Assembly: GCF_016907695.1 (NCBI RefSeq)
Contig: NZ_JAFBCK010000001.1
Span: 1,922,001 to 1,986,000 of the forward strand
Origin: Actinokineospora baliensis
Lineage (GTDB): Bacteria; Actinomycetota; Actinomycetes; Mycobacteriales; Pseudonocardiaceae
Direction of reading: 5' to 3'
Length of the DNA stretch: 64,000 bases
Shown: piece after piece, positions 27,276 to 35,226 of the stretch
Layout of the letters: each line of letters opens with the position of its first letter
How positions within the stretch are numbered: position 1 is the stretch's first letter
Translations under genes and position numbers: made by a program
Notes under the pieces: generated by a model
Seen by the model: only the letters and a program-made list of their open reading frames with translations
What the model was told of the DNA's origin: nothing
Databases searched by the model: none

Positions 27276-28865
27276 ATGGCATTGCCGAGCTACACGTCCG
27301 GGACCTCGACCGCGCCCCTGCTCGGCGACACCATCGGCGAGAACCTGGCTTGCACCGTCGCTGCTCATGGTGCCCGGGACGCCCTGGTCGACAGAGCCTC
27401 CGGCAGACGGTGGACCTACCGCGAACTGGCCGCGGAGGTGGACGCCGTCGCGCGGGGCCTAGCGGCGCTCGGCGTGGTCAAGGGCGACCGGGTGGGGATC
27501 TGGGCGCCGAACTGCGCCGAGTGGGTCTTCGTGCAGTACGCCACCGCGCAGCTCGGGGCCGTTCTCGTGAACATCAACCCCGCGTACCGGGTCCACGAAC
27601 TGAAGTACGTCCTCGACCACGCGGGTGTGCGCACTTTGGTCGCCGCGCCCAGCTTCAAGACGTCCGACTACGCGGCCATGATCGAGGAGGTCGGCCCGCA
27701 GTGCTCCGCGCTGCGTGACGTCATCCTCATCGGTCGCCAGTCCTGGACCGACCTCGTCTCCTCCGACCACGCCTTGCCCGTAGTGGCGTTGTCGCCGGAT
27801 GACCCCATCAACATCCAGTACACCTCTGGGACCACAGGCTTCCCTAAAGGCGCCACGTTGTCCCACCACAACATCCTCAACAACGGCTTCTTCGTAGGCG
27901 AGTTGTGCTCTTACACCGAGCAGGACCGCATATGCCTGCCCGTGCCCCTGTACCACTGCTTTGGCCTAGTGATGGGAAATCTCGCTGCTACCTCGCACGG
28001 CGCTTGCATCGTTCTCCCGGCACCTGGGTTCGATCCGGTGGCGACTCTTAGCGCGGTAGTAGAGGAGCGGTGCACGTCCCTCTATGGCGTGCCAACGATG
28101 TTCATCGCGATGCTCGCCGAGGCAGGCGACCTGGACCTGAGCTCTTTGCGCACCGGCATCATGGCCGGGTCGCCGTGCCCGGTCGAGGTCATGAAGCAGG
28201 TCATCGACCGACTCGGCATGGAGGAGGTCACCATCTGCTACGGCATGACCGAGACCTCCCCGGTCTCAACACAAACCCGCGCCGACGACTCCCTGGACCT
28301 ACGCGTGTCCACGGTCGGCCGAGTACACCCGCACCTGGAGATCAAGGTCGTCGACCCGGACACCGGGCTCACGGTCCCGCGCGGCACACCCGGCGAGTTC
28401 TGCACCAGGGGCTACTCGGTGATGCTGGGGTACTGGAACGAGCCGGACAAGACGACGGAGGTCATCGACAGCGCGCGGTGGATGCACACCGGCGACCTGG
28501 CGGTGATGACCGACGACGGCTACCTGATGATCACCGGCCGGATCAAGGACATGGTCATCCGCGGCGGCGAGAACATCTACCCGCGGGAGGTGGAGGAGTT
28601 CCTCTACACCCACCCCGACATCCTCGACGCGCAGGTCATCGGCGTGCCGGACGAGCGGTACGGGGAGGAGTTGATGGCGTGGATCCGGATGCGCGAGGGC
28701 GCGCCCCCGCTCGACGCCGACGCCATCCGCCTCTTCTGCACCGGCAAGCTCGCCCACTACAAGATCCCCCGCTACGTCCACGTGGTCGCCGAGTTCCCCA
28801 TGACGGTGACCGGCAAGGTCCGCAAGGTAGAGATGCGCGCCGCTGCGCGAGAGCTCCTCAAGTAG
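27276..28865 (+). CDS. AMP-dependent fatty acyl-CoA ligase
   Basis: A 529-residue ANL-superfamily enzyme that activates a carboxylic acid via acyl-AMP to acyl-CoA. Motifs: P-loop [12 protein letters not shown] (about 188-199), [27 protein letters not shown] hinge region with [12 protein letters not shown], and the C-terminal catalytic Lys in [12 protein letters not shown] 27276 has a GCGGAGGAG site. The sequence resembles medium/long-chain FadD enzymes; chain length is not predictable. It reads away from yccF and is followed 9 bp later by a HAD gene. Confidence 0.92.
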   Translation: MALPSYTSGTSTAPLLGDTIGENLACTVAAHGARDALVDRASGRRWTYRELAAEVDAVARGLAALGVVKGDRVGIWAPNCAEWVFVQYATAQLGAVLVNINPAYRVHELKYVLDHAGVRTLVAAPSFKTSDYAAMIEEVGPQCSALRDVILIGRQSWTDLVSSDHALPVVALSPDDPINIQYTSGTTGFPKGATLSHHNILNNGFFVGELCSYTEQDRICLPVPLYHCFGLVMGNLAATSHGACIVLPAPGFDPVATLSAVVEERCTSLYGVPTMFIAMLAEAGDLDLSSLRTGIMAGSPCPVEVMKQVIDRLGMEEVTICYGMTETSPVSTQTRADDSLDLRVSTVGRVHPHLEIKVVDPDTGLTVPRGTPGEFCTRGYSVMLGYWNEPDKTTEVIDSARWMHTGDLAVMTDDGYLMITGRIKDMVIRGGENIYPREVEEFLYTHPDILDAQVIGVPDERYGEELMAWIRMREGAPPLDADAIRLFCTGKLAHYKIPRYVHVVAEFPMTVTGKVRKVEMRAAARELLK

Positions 28866-28874
28866 CGTGACCCT

Positions 28875-29486
28875 GTGCCTTTAGCGGTTGGCTTCGACCT
28901 GGACATGACCCTCATAGACCCCCGCCCCGGCATGGTCGCCGCAATGACCGCCCTAGCCGACGAAACCGGCTTAGCGTTGGACGGCGAGTACTTCGCCGCC
29001 AACCTCGGCCCACCCCTCGACATGATCTTCCGCGGCTTCGAGGCCCCGGAAGAGCGCATCCCCTGGCTGGTCGACCGCTTCCGCGCCCTCTACCCAGAGA
29101 TAGTCATCCCCGCCACCGTCGCCCTCCCCGGCGCAGGCGAGGCGTTGGAAGCGGTCCGCGAAGCAGGCGGCCGCACCCTGGTAGTCACCGGCAAGTACGG
29201 CCCCAACGCCGCCAAACACCTAGCCCAATTCGGCTGGACCGTGGACGCCTTGGTGGGCGAACTCTGGTCCACCGCCAAGGCCGAAGCGTTGCTGGAGTAC
29301 GGCGCCACCATCTACGTAGGCGACCACGAGGGCGACGTGAAGGGGGCTCACGCGGCCGGAGCACTGGCTGTTGGCGTACCCACAGGCCCCCGCACAGCGG
29401 AGGAACTAACGGCCGCAGGCGCGGATGTCGTCCTAGCCGACCTAACCGAGTTCCCCGCCTGGCTCAAGTCCCACTTGGCCCGCTGA
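28875..29486 (+). CDS. HAD-family phosphatase (phosphoglycolate phosphatase-like)
   Basis: A 203-residue haloacid dehalogenase-fold hydrolase. Motif I is GFDLDMTLID (nucleophile Asp at about 8). Motif II is VVTGKYG, with Thr and a nearby Lys. Motif IV is YVGDHEGDVKGA. A helical cap lies between motifs I and II, as in Gph-type enzymes. It is probably co-transcribed with the acyl-CoA ligase. Confidence 0.85.
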   Translation: MPLAVGFDLDMTLIDPRPGMVAAMTALADETGLALDGEYFAANLGPPLDMIFRGFEAPEERIPWLVDRFRALYPEIVIPATVALPGAGEALEAVREAGGRTLVVTGKYGPNAAKHLAQFGWTVDALVGELWSTAKAEALLEYGATIYVGDHEGDVKGAHAAGALAVGVPTGPRTAEELTAAGADVVLADLTEFPAWLKSHLAR

Positions 29487-29500
29487 CACTCGGCCTGGTT

Positions 29501-29625
29501 GTCCACAACTTCCCCACCAGTCCACAGCCTTTTCGCGCCCCTTCCCCCACCTCTGAGGGCCGATAGAATGGCATCGGGGCGACCCCCCGGAGAGGGTGGG
29601 GGCTGGGCCGCGCGTGGGGGTGCGC
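29501..29625. repeat. 123-bp direct repeat, copy 1
   Basis: Contains GTCCACAG, then CGCGCCCCTTCCCCC, then TGAGGGCCGATAGAATGG and CATCGGGGCGACCC. Copy 2 at 30177-30299 is nearly identical, differing at few positions and one C in a C run. TAGAAT would make a good -10 box, so each copy may be a promoter module cut loose from a lost gene. Confidence 0.8.
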
Positions 29626-29920
29626 ACATGCGGGCGCGATCTGTCCTGCCCACTCTGAGTGCCCTCGCGAGCTGCTCCAGCCCTGCTCGCGCGCTCCGCG
29701 AGCGGAGATCCGCCCTGCCCATGAGCCAGTTCCCGACCCGCCCGTCGACTGTGTCTCCCGTGCCCCACATCAGCTGACGCCCGTTGTGCCCGCCATCCAC
29801 TACGAACAGGCGACCCATTCCGATCCGGCCTCTCAGAAGCCGCCCCCCGAGCCCCCAGTTGTCATGGCCACCGCGCGCCCACTGAGGGCTACCTCCGTCC
29901 AGCGCGAGCTGCCCCTGCCC

Positions 29921-30108
29921 GCGAGTCCTTAGCCCGCCAGTTCCCGGCACGCTGGCGTCGCCTTCGCCGGGCTGTCCGCTTTGCGTGATCGCTCTGCGCG
30001 AACTGCCTCTGCTCGCGAGTCCTTAGCGCGTCCGTTCTGGCCTGCTGGTGTCGCCTTCGCGGGCTGCCCGCTTTACTCGATTGCTTTGCGGGAACTGCTC
30101 CCTGCTCG
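29921..30108. repeat. 94-bp tandem duplication
   Basis: GCGAGTCCTTAGC starts both units (29921 and 30015). Each continues through CTGGTGTCGCCTTCGC-like and GCCCGCTTT-like blocks. The units differ by scattered substitutions, so the duplication is not recent. Confidence 0.7.
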
Positions 30109-30176
30109 CACGCCCTGAGTGACCTGGTATCCGGCCCGCGCACTCACCCACTCGCGAGCCCACACCCGGCCCGACT

Positions 30177-30299
30177 ATCCACAACCTCCCCGCCGGTCCA
30201 CAGCTTCTTCGCGCCCCTTCCCCCGCCTCTGAGGGCCGATAGAATGGCATCGGGGCGACCCCCGGAGAGGGTGGGGGCTGGCCCGCGCGTGTGTGCGCG
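30177..30299. repeat. 123-bp direct repeat, copy 2
   Basis: Partner of 29501-29625 in the same orientation, 676 bp downstream. Confidence 0.8.
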
Positions 30300-30314
30300 A
30301 TAAGAGGGCGAGAG

Positions 30315-30506
30315 TTAGCGCCTGCGGATCACGTGGACCACGGCGAGCGCCAGGCCCGCGGGGAAAGCCATGGACACGGCCCACAGCCACGGGGCAGTGT
30401 GTCCCAGCGCGGCCAGGACGAAGATGGCGACTACCGCGAGTAGCCCCACGCCGAACAGCAGGAACGCGACGTGGAGGGTGCGGGTGGGGTGGGATCGGGC
30501 CGCCAT
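30315..30506 (-). CDS. Small two-pass membrane protein (63 residues)
   Basis: Begins MAARSHPTRTLHVAFLL. It has two hydrophobic segments (about 13-33 and 39-58) separated by GHTAPWLW and a basic tail VIRRR, giving a typical small helical hairpin. Divergent from cspB. No family recognised. Confidence 0.6.
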   Translation of the reverse strand: MAARSHPTRTLHVAFLLFGVGLLAVVAIFVLAALGHTAPWLWAVSMAFPAGLALAVVHVIRRR

Positions 30507-30701
30507 GGGAACAGGATAGGTGGTCCATCCGTTGGGTCCTCAGCAGTAACGCTCGGGCGGGGCTGGGGCGACCTAACGGCTGGCTTAGGCTTGGGGGACG
30601 CGTCCAGGGTGAGCCCGGGGCGCGTTCGTCTTGCGCGGACCCGGACGAGATCCGACGGGGCGCGCTGGGGCGGACTGACGAACTAGGGAACGGTGAGATC
30701 T

Positions 30702-31088
30702 GTGCCGACCGGCAAGGTCAAGTGGTACGACTCGGAGAAGGGCTTCGGGTTCGTCACGCAGGACGGCGGTGAGGACGTGTACGTCCGCGCTTCCGCCCTG
30801 CCCGCTGGCGTCCCCGGCCTCAAGGCCGGGCAGCGCATCGAGTTCGGCGTGGCGGACGGGCGGCGCGGGCCGCAGGCCCTGTCGGTCCGGCTCATCGATG
30901 CGCCGCCGTCGGTGGTCGAGGCCAGGCGCAGGCCTGCCGAGGAGCTGCACGGGCTGGTCGAGGACATGATCAAGATGCTGGAGTCGACCGTCCAGCCGGA
31001 CCTGCAGCGCGGCCGCTACCCCGACCGCAAGGTCACCAAGCGCATCGCCGAGGTCGTCCGGGCGGTGGCGCGGGAACTCGACCCGTAG
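30702..31088 (+). CDS. cspB: Cold-shock domain protein with helical C-terminal extension
   Basis: A 128-residue RNA-binding protein. The cold-shock domain (about 1-65) has RNP1 KGFGFVTQ and RNP2 DVYVRAS. A helical tail (about 68-128, rich in Arg/Glu) extends it beyond the usual 67 residues, as in the mycobacterial CspB-type protein. GTG 30702 (VPTGKVKWY) is chosen because the family begins at this point; GTG 30693 is possible. It is convergent with the DUF2771 gene, 1 bp apart. Confidence 0.88.
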   Translation: MPTGKVKWYDSEKGFGFVTQDGGEDVYVRASALPAGVPGLKAGQRIEFGVADGRRGPQALSVRLIDAPPSVVEARRRPAEELHGLVEDMIKMLESTVQPDLQRGRYPDRKVTKRIAEVVRAVARELDP

Positions 31089-31089
31089 G

Positions 31090-31539
31090 TCACTGCCGCG
31101 CTTCGGTGCCAAGTGCCCACACCCCGGACTGGACCAGTTTTCCCCGCACGACCTGCAGCTTCTGCACTTCGACGTAGACCAGCCGCTCGGCTTCGGGTGG
31201 CGGCGTCAGCGTGTACGACAGGTCCTTCGTGATCAGCGTGCTGCTCGCCGCCATCTGCTTGCCGTCTTTGTCGATGTAGGAGAACACCACGCCCCACGGG
31301 CTGTCGGCGACGCCGGACGACACGGAGATCTGCACGGTCTGGCCCTTGCGCGTCGGCAGGGTCGCCACCGCGTGCAGGTCTTGGAGGCATTTCTCCTTGC
31401 CGACCTCGCACAGCCAGATCGGGCCCGCGTTGACGCTCGAGCCGTCGGTGTAGAAGGTGACGTCGGGCGGCGGGGGTGCTGAGCAACCGGCGAGGACGAT
31501 GGTGGCACCGGCGAGTGTCGCGGTGATGGCTCTGCGCAC
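31090..31539 (-). CDS. DUF2771 lipoprotein
   Basis: A 149-residue exported lipoprotein. The signal MRRAITATLAGATIVLAGC ends in lipobox LAGC (Cys at 19). The rest is a beta-rich single domain with a cysteine pair (WLCEVGKEKC). It follows the MFS gene by 10 bp on the same strand and is probably co-transcribed with it. Function unknown. Confidence 0.75.
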   Translation of the reverse strand: MRRAITATLAGATIVLAGCSAPPPPDVTFYTDGSSVNAGPIWLCEVGKEKCLQDLHAVATLPTRKGQTVQISVSSGVADSPWGVVFSYIDKDGKQMAASSTLITKDLSYTLTPPPEAERLVYVEVQKLQVVRGKLVQSGVWALGTEARQ

Positions 31540-31549
31540 GCCAGCGACC

Positions 31550-33340
31550 CTACGTGTCGTGCCTGCTCGACCTCGGCGCGGGGCGGAACCGGCGTACCGC
31601 GGCGGCCATCTTCTCGCTGGCGCGCTGCCCGGCGAACCCGGGGATGAGGCTGCCGCCCTTGCGGGTGAGCAGGGTTTGCGCGAGGCCCAGGGCCAGCATC
31701 ACCGACACGACCAGGAAGCCGACCCACCAGATCGGCGGTAGGAGCACCCCGACCGCGCCGCCGAAGACCCAGCCCAACTGGAGGACGGTCTCGGACCGGC
31801 CGAAGGCGGACGCGCGGGACTCCTCGGGCAGGTCGTCTTGGATGACCGCGTCGAGGCTGTTCTTAGCCAGCGCGCTGGCTATAGCGCCGACAAGACCCAC
31901 GATCGTCGCCGCGAAGATGCTCGCTGTGAGGGTGGCCACCACGGTCGTCGCCAAGGCGGCGATCAGGCACCCCAGCACCACCTGCTCGTGGTTACCGATG
32001 TGGATGCGCGCGCCTACGGCGTTCCCGGCGAAGCTGCCAATACCCGCCGCGCCCGCGATCAGGCCCAAGAGCAGCAACTGCTGGAATGGCTCGGCTTCGT
32101 TCTGGGCTCGCACGGCGAAAGCCGCGAACATCATCAGGAAGCCCGTAAGCACGCGGATTGACCCGTTGCCCCACAGCGACACCACCACGTGTCGGCCCAT
32201 AGGCGTTCGTTTTGTGGTCGGCAGCGGCATCTTGGCGCTGATAGAGGCCGGAACTTCGCCCTCGGTCACCTCTACCCACGCCGGGATCCGTAGTGCCTGC
32301 GCGGCACCCACTGCGCAGATCAACACCGTGAACCACAACGCGCCTGGTGACCCGAAGAGGTTCGCGAAGAGGGCGGCAAGCCCTCCGGCCACCGCGCCTG
32401 CCGCTAGGCCGAAGACGGTCAACCGCGCGTTGGTCTTCGCGAGCGTGATCTCCGGCGGTAGGACTCTTGGTGTGATCGCGGCTTTGAGCACGGTGAACGA
32501 CTTGGACAGGACCATCTTCCCCAGCGCCGCCGGGTAGAGCATCCAGTCGTCGAAGTGCATCGCCATGATCACGCACATCAGGGCCTGACCGGCCGACGCG
32601 ACGCACATGGCCAGCCTGCGGCCGCGCTGCAGCCGGTCCAGCATCGGCCCGATGACCGGCGCGAGCAGGGCGAACGGGGCCACGGTGATCAGCAGGTACA
32701 GGGCGACCTTGCCCTTGCTCTCCCCGCTCGCCGCGGAGAAGAACAGCGTGTTCGCCAGGGCGACCGCCATCGCCGCGTCGCCCGCGTAGTTGAGCATCGT
32801 GGCGTAGGTCAGCGACGTTAGGCCGGACTTGTCGGCACCGTCGGCGTTCGCGGCCTTACGGAAAGCGGTCATCGCCTGTGCCGTCAGCTGTCTACTGCGC
32901 ATCGCGGCGACCCGGGTCACGGTCAGCTTCTTCGGGTACCCGGGCGGAGGGCCTTCTCGGCGCTCTATCTCCGTCGGCGGCTCTTCCTCGTACCGCGTGC
33001 CGGTGTCCCTATAGCGCGGCTGCGGCGGGTAGTCGTCCCGGTACTCGGGCTCCCTGTGTGGCGGGCGGCCGTACCTCTCGGGGTCGCGATCGCCGTAGGT
33101 CTCGTACCTCGGCTCCTCCGGCTCTATAGGCCGAGTGGTGCGCGGCGGAGGCAGTGGATCGCGGCGGTGCGGTGCGTGTGGGGGCAGCTGTGGGTTCTGC
33201 CGGGGGATGCCGGTGGTGGGCGGTTCGGGGGTCCGCCAGCTCGGCTGTTGGACATCCGCCCAGCCCCGCTTCGCCTTCCGGCCCGAGCGGCGGCCGGACG
33301 GCGGCTGATCAGCGGGGCCGTTGCGAATCACGTGTTCCAT
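31550..33340 (-). CDS. MFS transporter with long disordered N-terminus
   Basis: A 596-residue protein. The first 150 residues are hydrophilic and Pro/Arg/Glu-rich (many RDP, PPR and EPE runs) and presumably cytoplasmic. About twelve hydrophobic segments follow from about residue 180, with MFS loop features (GPMLDRLQRGRR between TM2 and TM3). The layout matches the conserved Rv0876c-type protein. Substrate unknown. ATG 33340 is used; the frame is open to 33370. Confidence 0.8.
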   Translation of the reverse strand: MEHVIRNGPADQPPSGRRSGRKAKRGWADVQQPSWRTPEPPTTGIPRQNPQLPPHAPHRRDPLPPPRTTRPIEPEEPRYETYGDRDPERYGRPPHREPEYRDDYPPQPRYRDTGTRYEEEPPTEIERREGPPPGYPKKLTVTRVAAMRSRQLTAQAMTAFRKAANADGADKSGLTSLTYATMLNYAGDAAMAVALANTLFFSAASGESKGKVALYLLITVAPFALLAPVIGPMLDRLQRGRRLAMCVASAGQALMCVIMAMHFDDWMLYPAALGKMVLSKSFTVLKAAITPRVLPPEITLAKTNARLTVFGLAAGAVAGGLAALFANLFGSPGALWFTVLICAVGAAQALRIPAWVEVTEGEVPASISAKMPLPTTKRTPMGRHVVVSLWGNGSIRVLTGFLMMFAAFAVRAQNEAEPFQQLLLLGLIAGAAGIGSFAGNAVGARIHIGNHEQVVLGCLIAALATTVVATLTASIFAATIVGLVGAIASALAKNSLDAVIQDDLPEESRASAFGRSETVLQLGWVFGGAVGVLLPPIWWVGFLVVSVMLALGLAQTLLTRKGGSLIPGFAGQRASEKMAAAVRRFRPAPRSSRHDT

Positions 33341-33413
33341 CCTGCCGTACCGGGGGCTGATCCGGGGCACGGTTGGCCTGCCGGTTCATGGTCAAGTGGA
33401 CAGTCTCGGGCAC

Positions 33414-34223
33414 CTAGCCCGCGGCCGCGAACCGGACCCGGAACAGCTTCGGCCACAGCTTGCCCGTCACGAGGAACTCATCGGTCCCCGGCACCGCGGC
33501 GATACCGTTGAGCACGTCCGCGCCGGTGCGTTCACCCTCAGGCAGTAACCCCGTGAGGTCCACAACCGCGGTGACCGCGCCGGTGGCCGGGTCGATCCGC
33601 ACGATCCGGTCGGTCTCCCAGACGTTCGCGTAGACGGCCCCGTCGACGCACTCGAGCTCGTTGAGCTTGACCACGGGCCCCTGGGAGTCGCGGACCCGCA
33701 CCTCGCCCGTCGCCGCGAAGGTCGCCGGATCGCGGAAGGTGAGCTTGTCGGTCCCGTCGCTCATCACGAGCCTGCTGCCGTCGTGGCAGATGCCCCAACC
33801 TTCACCCTCATAGGTGACCTGGCGCTTCTCGGCGAGGGTGTCGCGGTCGCGCTCTATGGCCACGCCGTTCTGCCAGGTGATCTGCCAGATCCGGTCGCCG
33901 ACGACCGTGATCCCCTCACCGAAGAACTCGTCCGGCAGCTCCACCCGCTCCCGCACGGACCCGGTAGCCGGATCCGTCGCCCGCATCTGCGACCGCCCCT
34001 CCAGGCCGGTGCCCTCGTAGAGGACCCCGTCGACCAACTCCAGGCCCTGGGTGAACGCGGTCCCGTCGTGGGGGACCTCGGCGAGCACCTGCGGCTTGAG
34101 CGTCGGGACCCCGGAATTGGTCGGGATCGCGGCGGTCGTCGACGGCCGGGGCTCTGACGTGCCGGAACAGCCTGTGGCGAGGCAGGCGACGACAGCGACG
34201 AGGGCGGTCAGACGGGCGCGCAC
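33414..34223 (-). CDS. Glutaminyl-peptide cyclotransferase (lipoprotein)
   Basis: A 269-residue exported enzyme that cyclises N-terminal Gln to pyroglutamate. The signal ends in lipobox ATGC (Cys at about 19). The mature part is the five-bladed propeller type (Glu_cyclase_2), with GTAFTQGLELVDGVLYEGTGLEGRS and the conserved ITWQNG, EGWGICHDG, LNELECVDG and LNGIAAVPGTDEFLVTGK blocks. GTG 34223 opens directly into the signal. It lies 73 bp upstream of the MFS gene on the same strand. Confidence 0.88.
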   Translation of the reverse strand: MRARLTALVAVVACLATGCSGTSEPRPSTTAAIPTNSGVPTLKPQVLAEVPHDGTAFTQGLELVDGVLYEGTGLEGRSQMRATDPATGSVRERVELPDEFFGEGITVVGDRIWQITWQNGVAIERDRDTLAEKRQVTYEGEGWGICHDGSRLVMSDGTDKLTFRDPATFAATGEVRVRDSQGPVVKLNELECVDGAVYANVWETDRIVRIDPATGAVTAVVDLTGLLPEGERTGADVLNGIAAVPGTDEFLVTGKLWPKLFRVRFAAAG

Positions 34224-34281
34224 CCCACTAGCGTGACACGGCTGTGTCACCCGCTTCGGGCGTGGGGCACAATCACCGGTG

Positions 34282-35226
34282 ATGACCTCGACGCCTGCAC
34301 CAGAAGCCGTGACCGACCCCGCGCTGCTCGCGGCGGTCGAGTTCGCGCGCGCCGCCGCGCGGGAGCAGGCCGGGTCCGAAGTCGGCGCGCACGTTGCGGT
34401 GCGGGCCGAGGACTCGGCGTCGGCGACCCACCTCTTCGAGGCGGACAAACCCGGATACCGGGGCTGGCGGTGGGCGGTCACCGTCGCCGCCGCGACCTCG
34501 GGGGACGAGGTGACCGTCAGCGAGGTCGTGCTGCTGCCCGGTCCCGACGCCCTCGTGGCCCCCGCCTGGATCCCCTGGCAGGACCGCGTCCGCGCCGGTG
34601 ACCTCGGCGTCGGCGACCTCCTGCCGGTCGACCCGGACGACCCCCGCCTGGTCCCGGCCTACGTCGAGTCGGACGACCCCGAGGTCGAGGCGCTGGCGAT
34701 GGAGGTCGGCCTCGGCCGGGTCCGCGTCCTGTCGCGCTTCGGTCGCGTCGACGCCGCCGACCGCTGGAAGGTCGGCGAGTTCGGCCCGGGTTCGGACATG
34801 GCGCGCGGCGCCCCTGCGGCTTGCGGCACCTGTGGCTTCTACCTGCCCGTCGCGGGCTCTCTCGGCGCTGCCTTCGGTGTGTGCGGCAACGAGATCTCGC
34901 CCGCGGACGGCCGGGCTGTGCACGCGGGCTACGGCTGCGGTGCGCACTCCGAGAACGAGGTCGAGCAGATCTCCCCGGTGCTCGTGGCGGACCTGATCTA
35001 CGACGACGCCCGCCTCGACATCGAGGTCACCCCCGTGGCCGAGGAGCCCGCTGGCGAACCTGAGACCGATGAGCCTGCCGCCGACGAGGCGCAGGCGTCG
35101 GTGGACGAGCCGCCCGCGGTCGAGCAGCCCAGCCCGGAGTCGGTCGAGCAGGCAGTTGACGCTGTGGCCCAGGGTGAGCAGGTAGCCGAACCGTCCGGTC
35201 AGCCCGAGTCCGACTCGCGCGGGTGA
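34282..35226 (+). CDS. DUF3027 protein with putative zinc site
   Basis: A 314-residue cytoplasmic protein. DUF3027 occupies about 10-250. It carries a likely metal-binding cluster made of CGTCGFY, VCGNEI and YGCGAHSENE. Residues beyond about 250 are an acidic disordered tail. ATG 34282 is adjacent to an in-frame GTG at 34279. The stop overlaps the GTG of the ATPase gene (GTGA), so both are co-expressed. Function unknown. Confidence 0.8.
   Translation: MTSTPAPEAVTDPALLAAVEFARAAAREQAGSEVGAHVAVRAEDSASATHLFEADKPGYRGWRWAVTVAAATSGDEVTVSEVVLLPGPDALVAPAWIPWQDRVRAGDLGVGDLLPVDPDDPRLVPAYVESDDPEVEALAMEVGLGRVRVLSRFGRVDAADRWKVGEFGPGSDMARGAPAACGTCGFYLPVAGSLGAAFGVCGNEISPADGRAVHAGYGCGAHSENEVEQISPVLVADLIYDDARLDIEVTPVAEEPAGEPETDEPAADEAQASVDEPPAVEQPSPESVEQAVDAVAQGEQVAEPSGQPESDSRG

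Larger units (their letters stand above)
29487..30314. other. 828-bp gene-free interval with duplicated segments
   Basis: No open frame here has coding character. The interval holds a direct repeat of about 123 bp (29501-29625 and 30177-30299) and a tandem duplication of about 94 bp (29921-30108). It looks like decayed or mobile-associated intergenic DNA. Confidence 0.6.

Noticed and set aside
29487..30314. Short ORFs in the repeat-rich gap (for example 29499-29777)
   Set aside because: No ribosome site, composition typical of random high-GC frames, and the DNA is explained by repeats.
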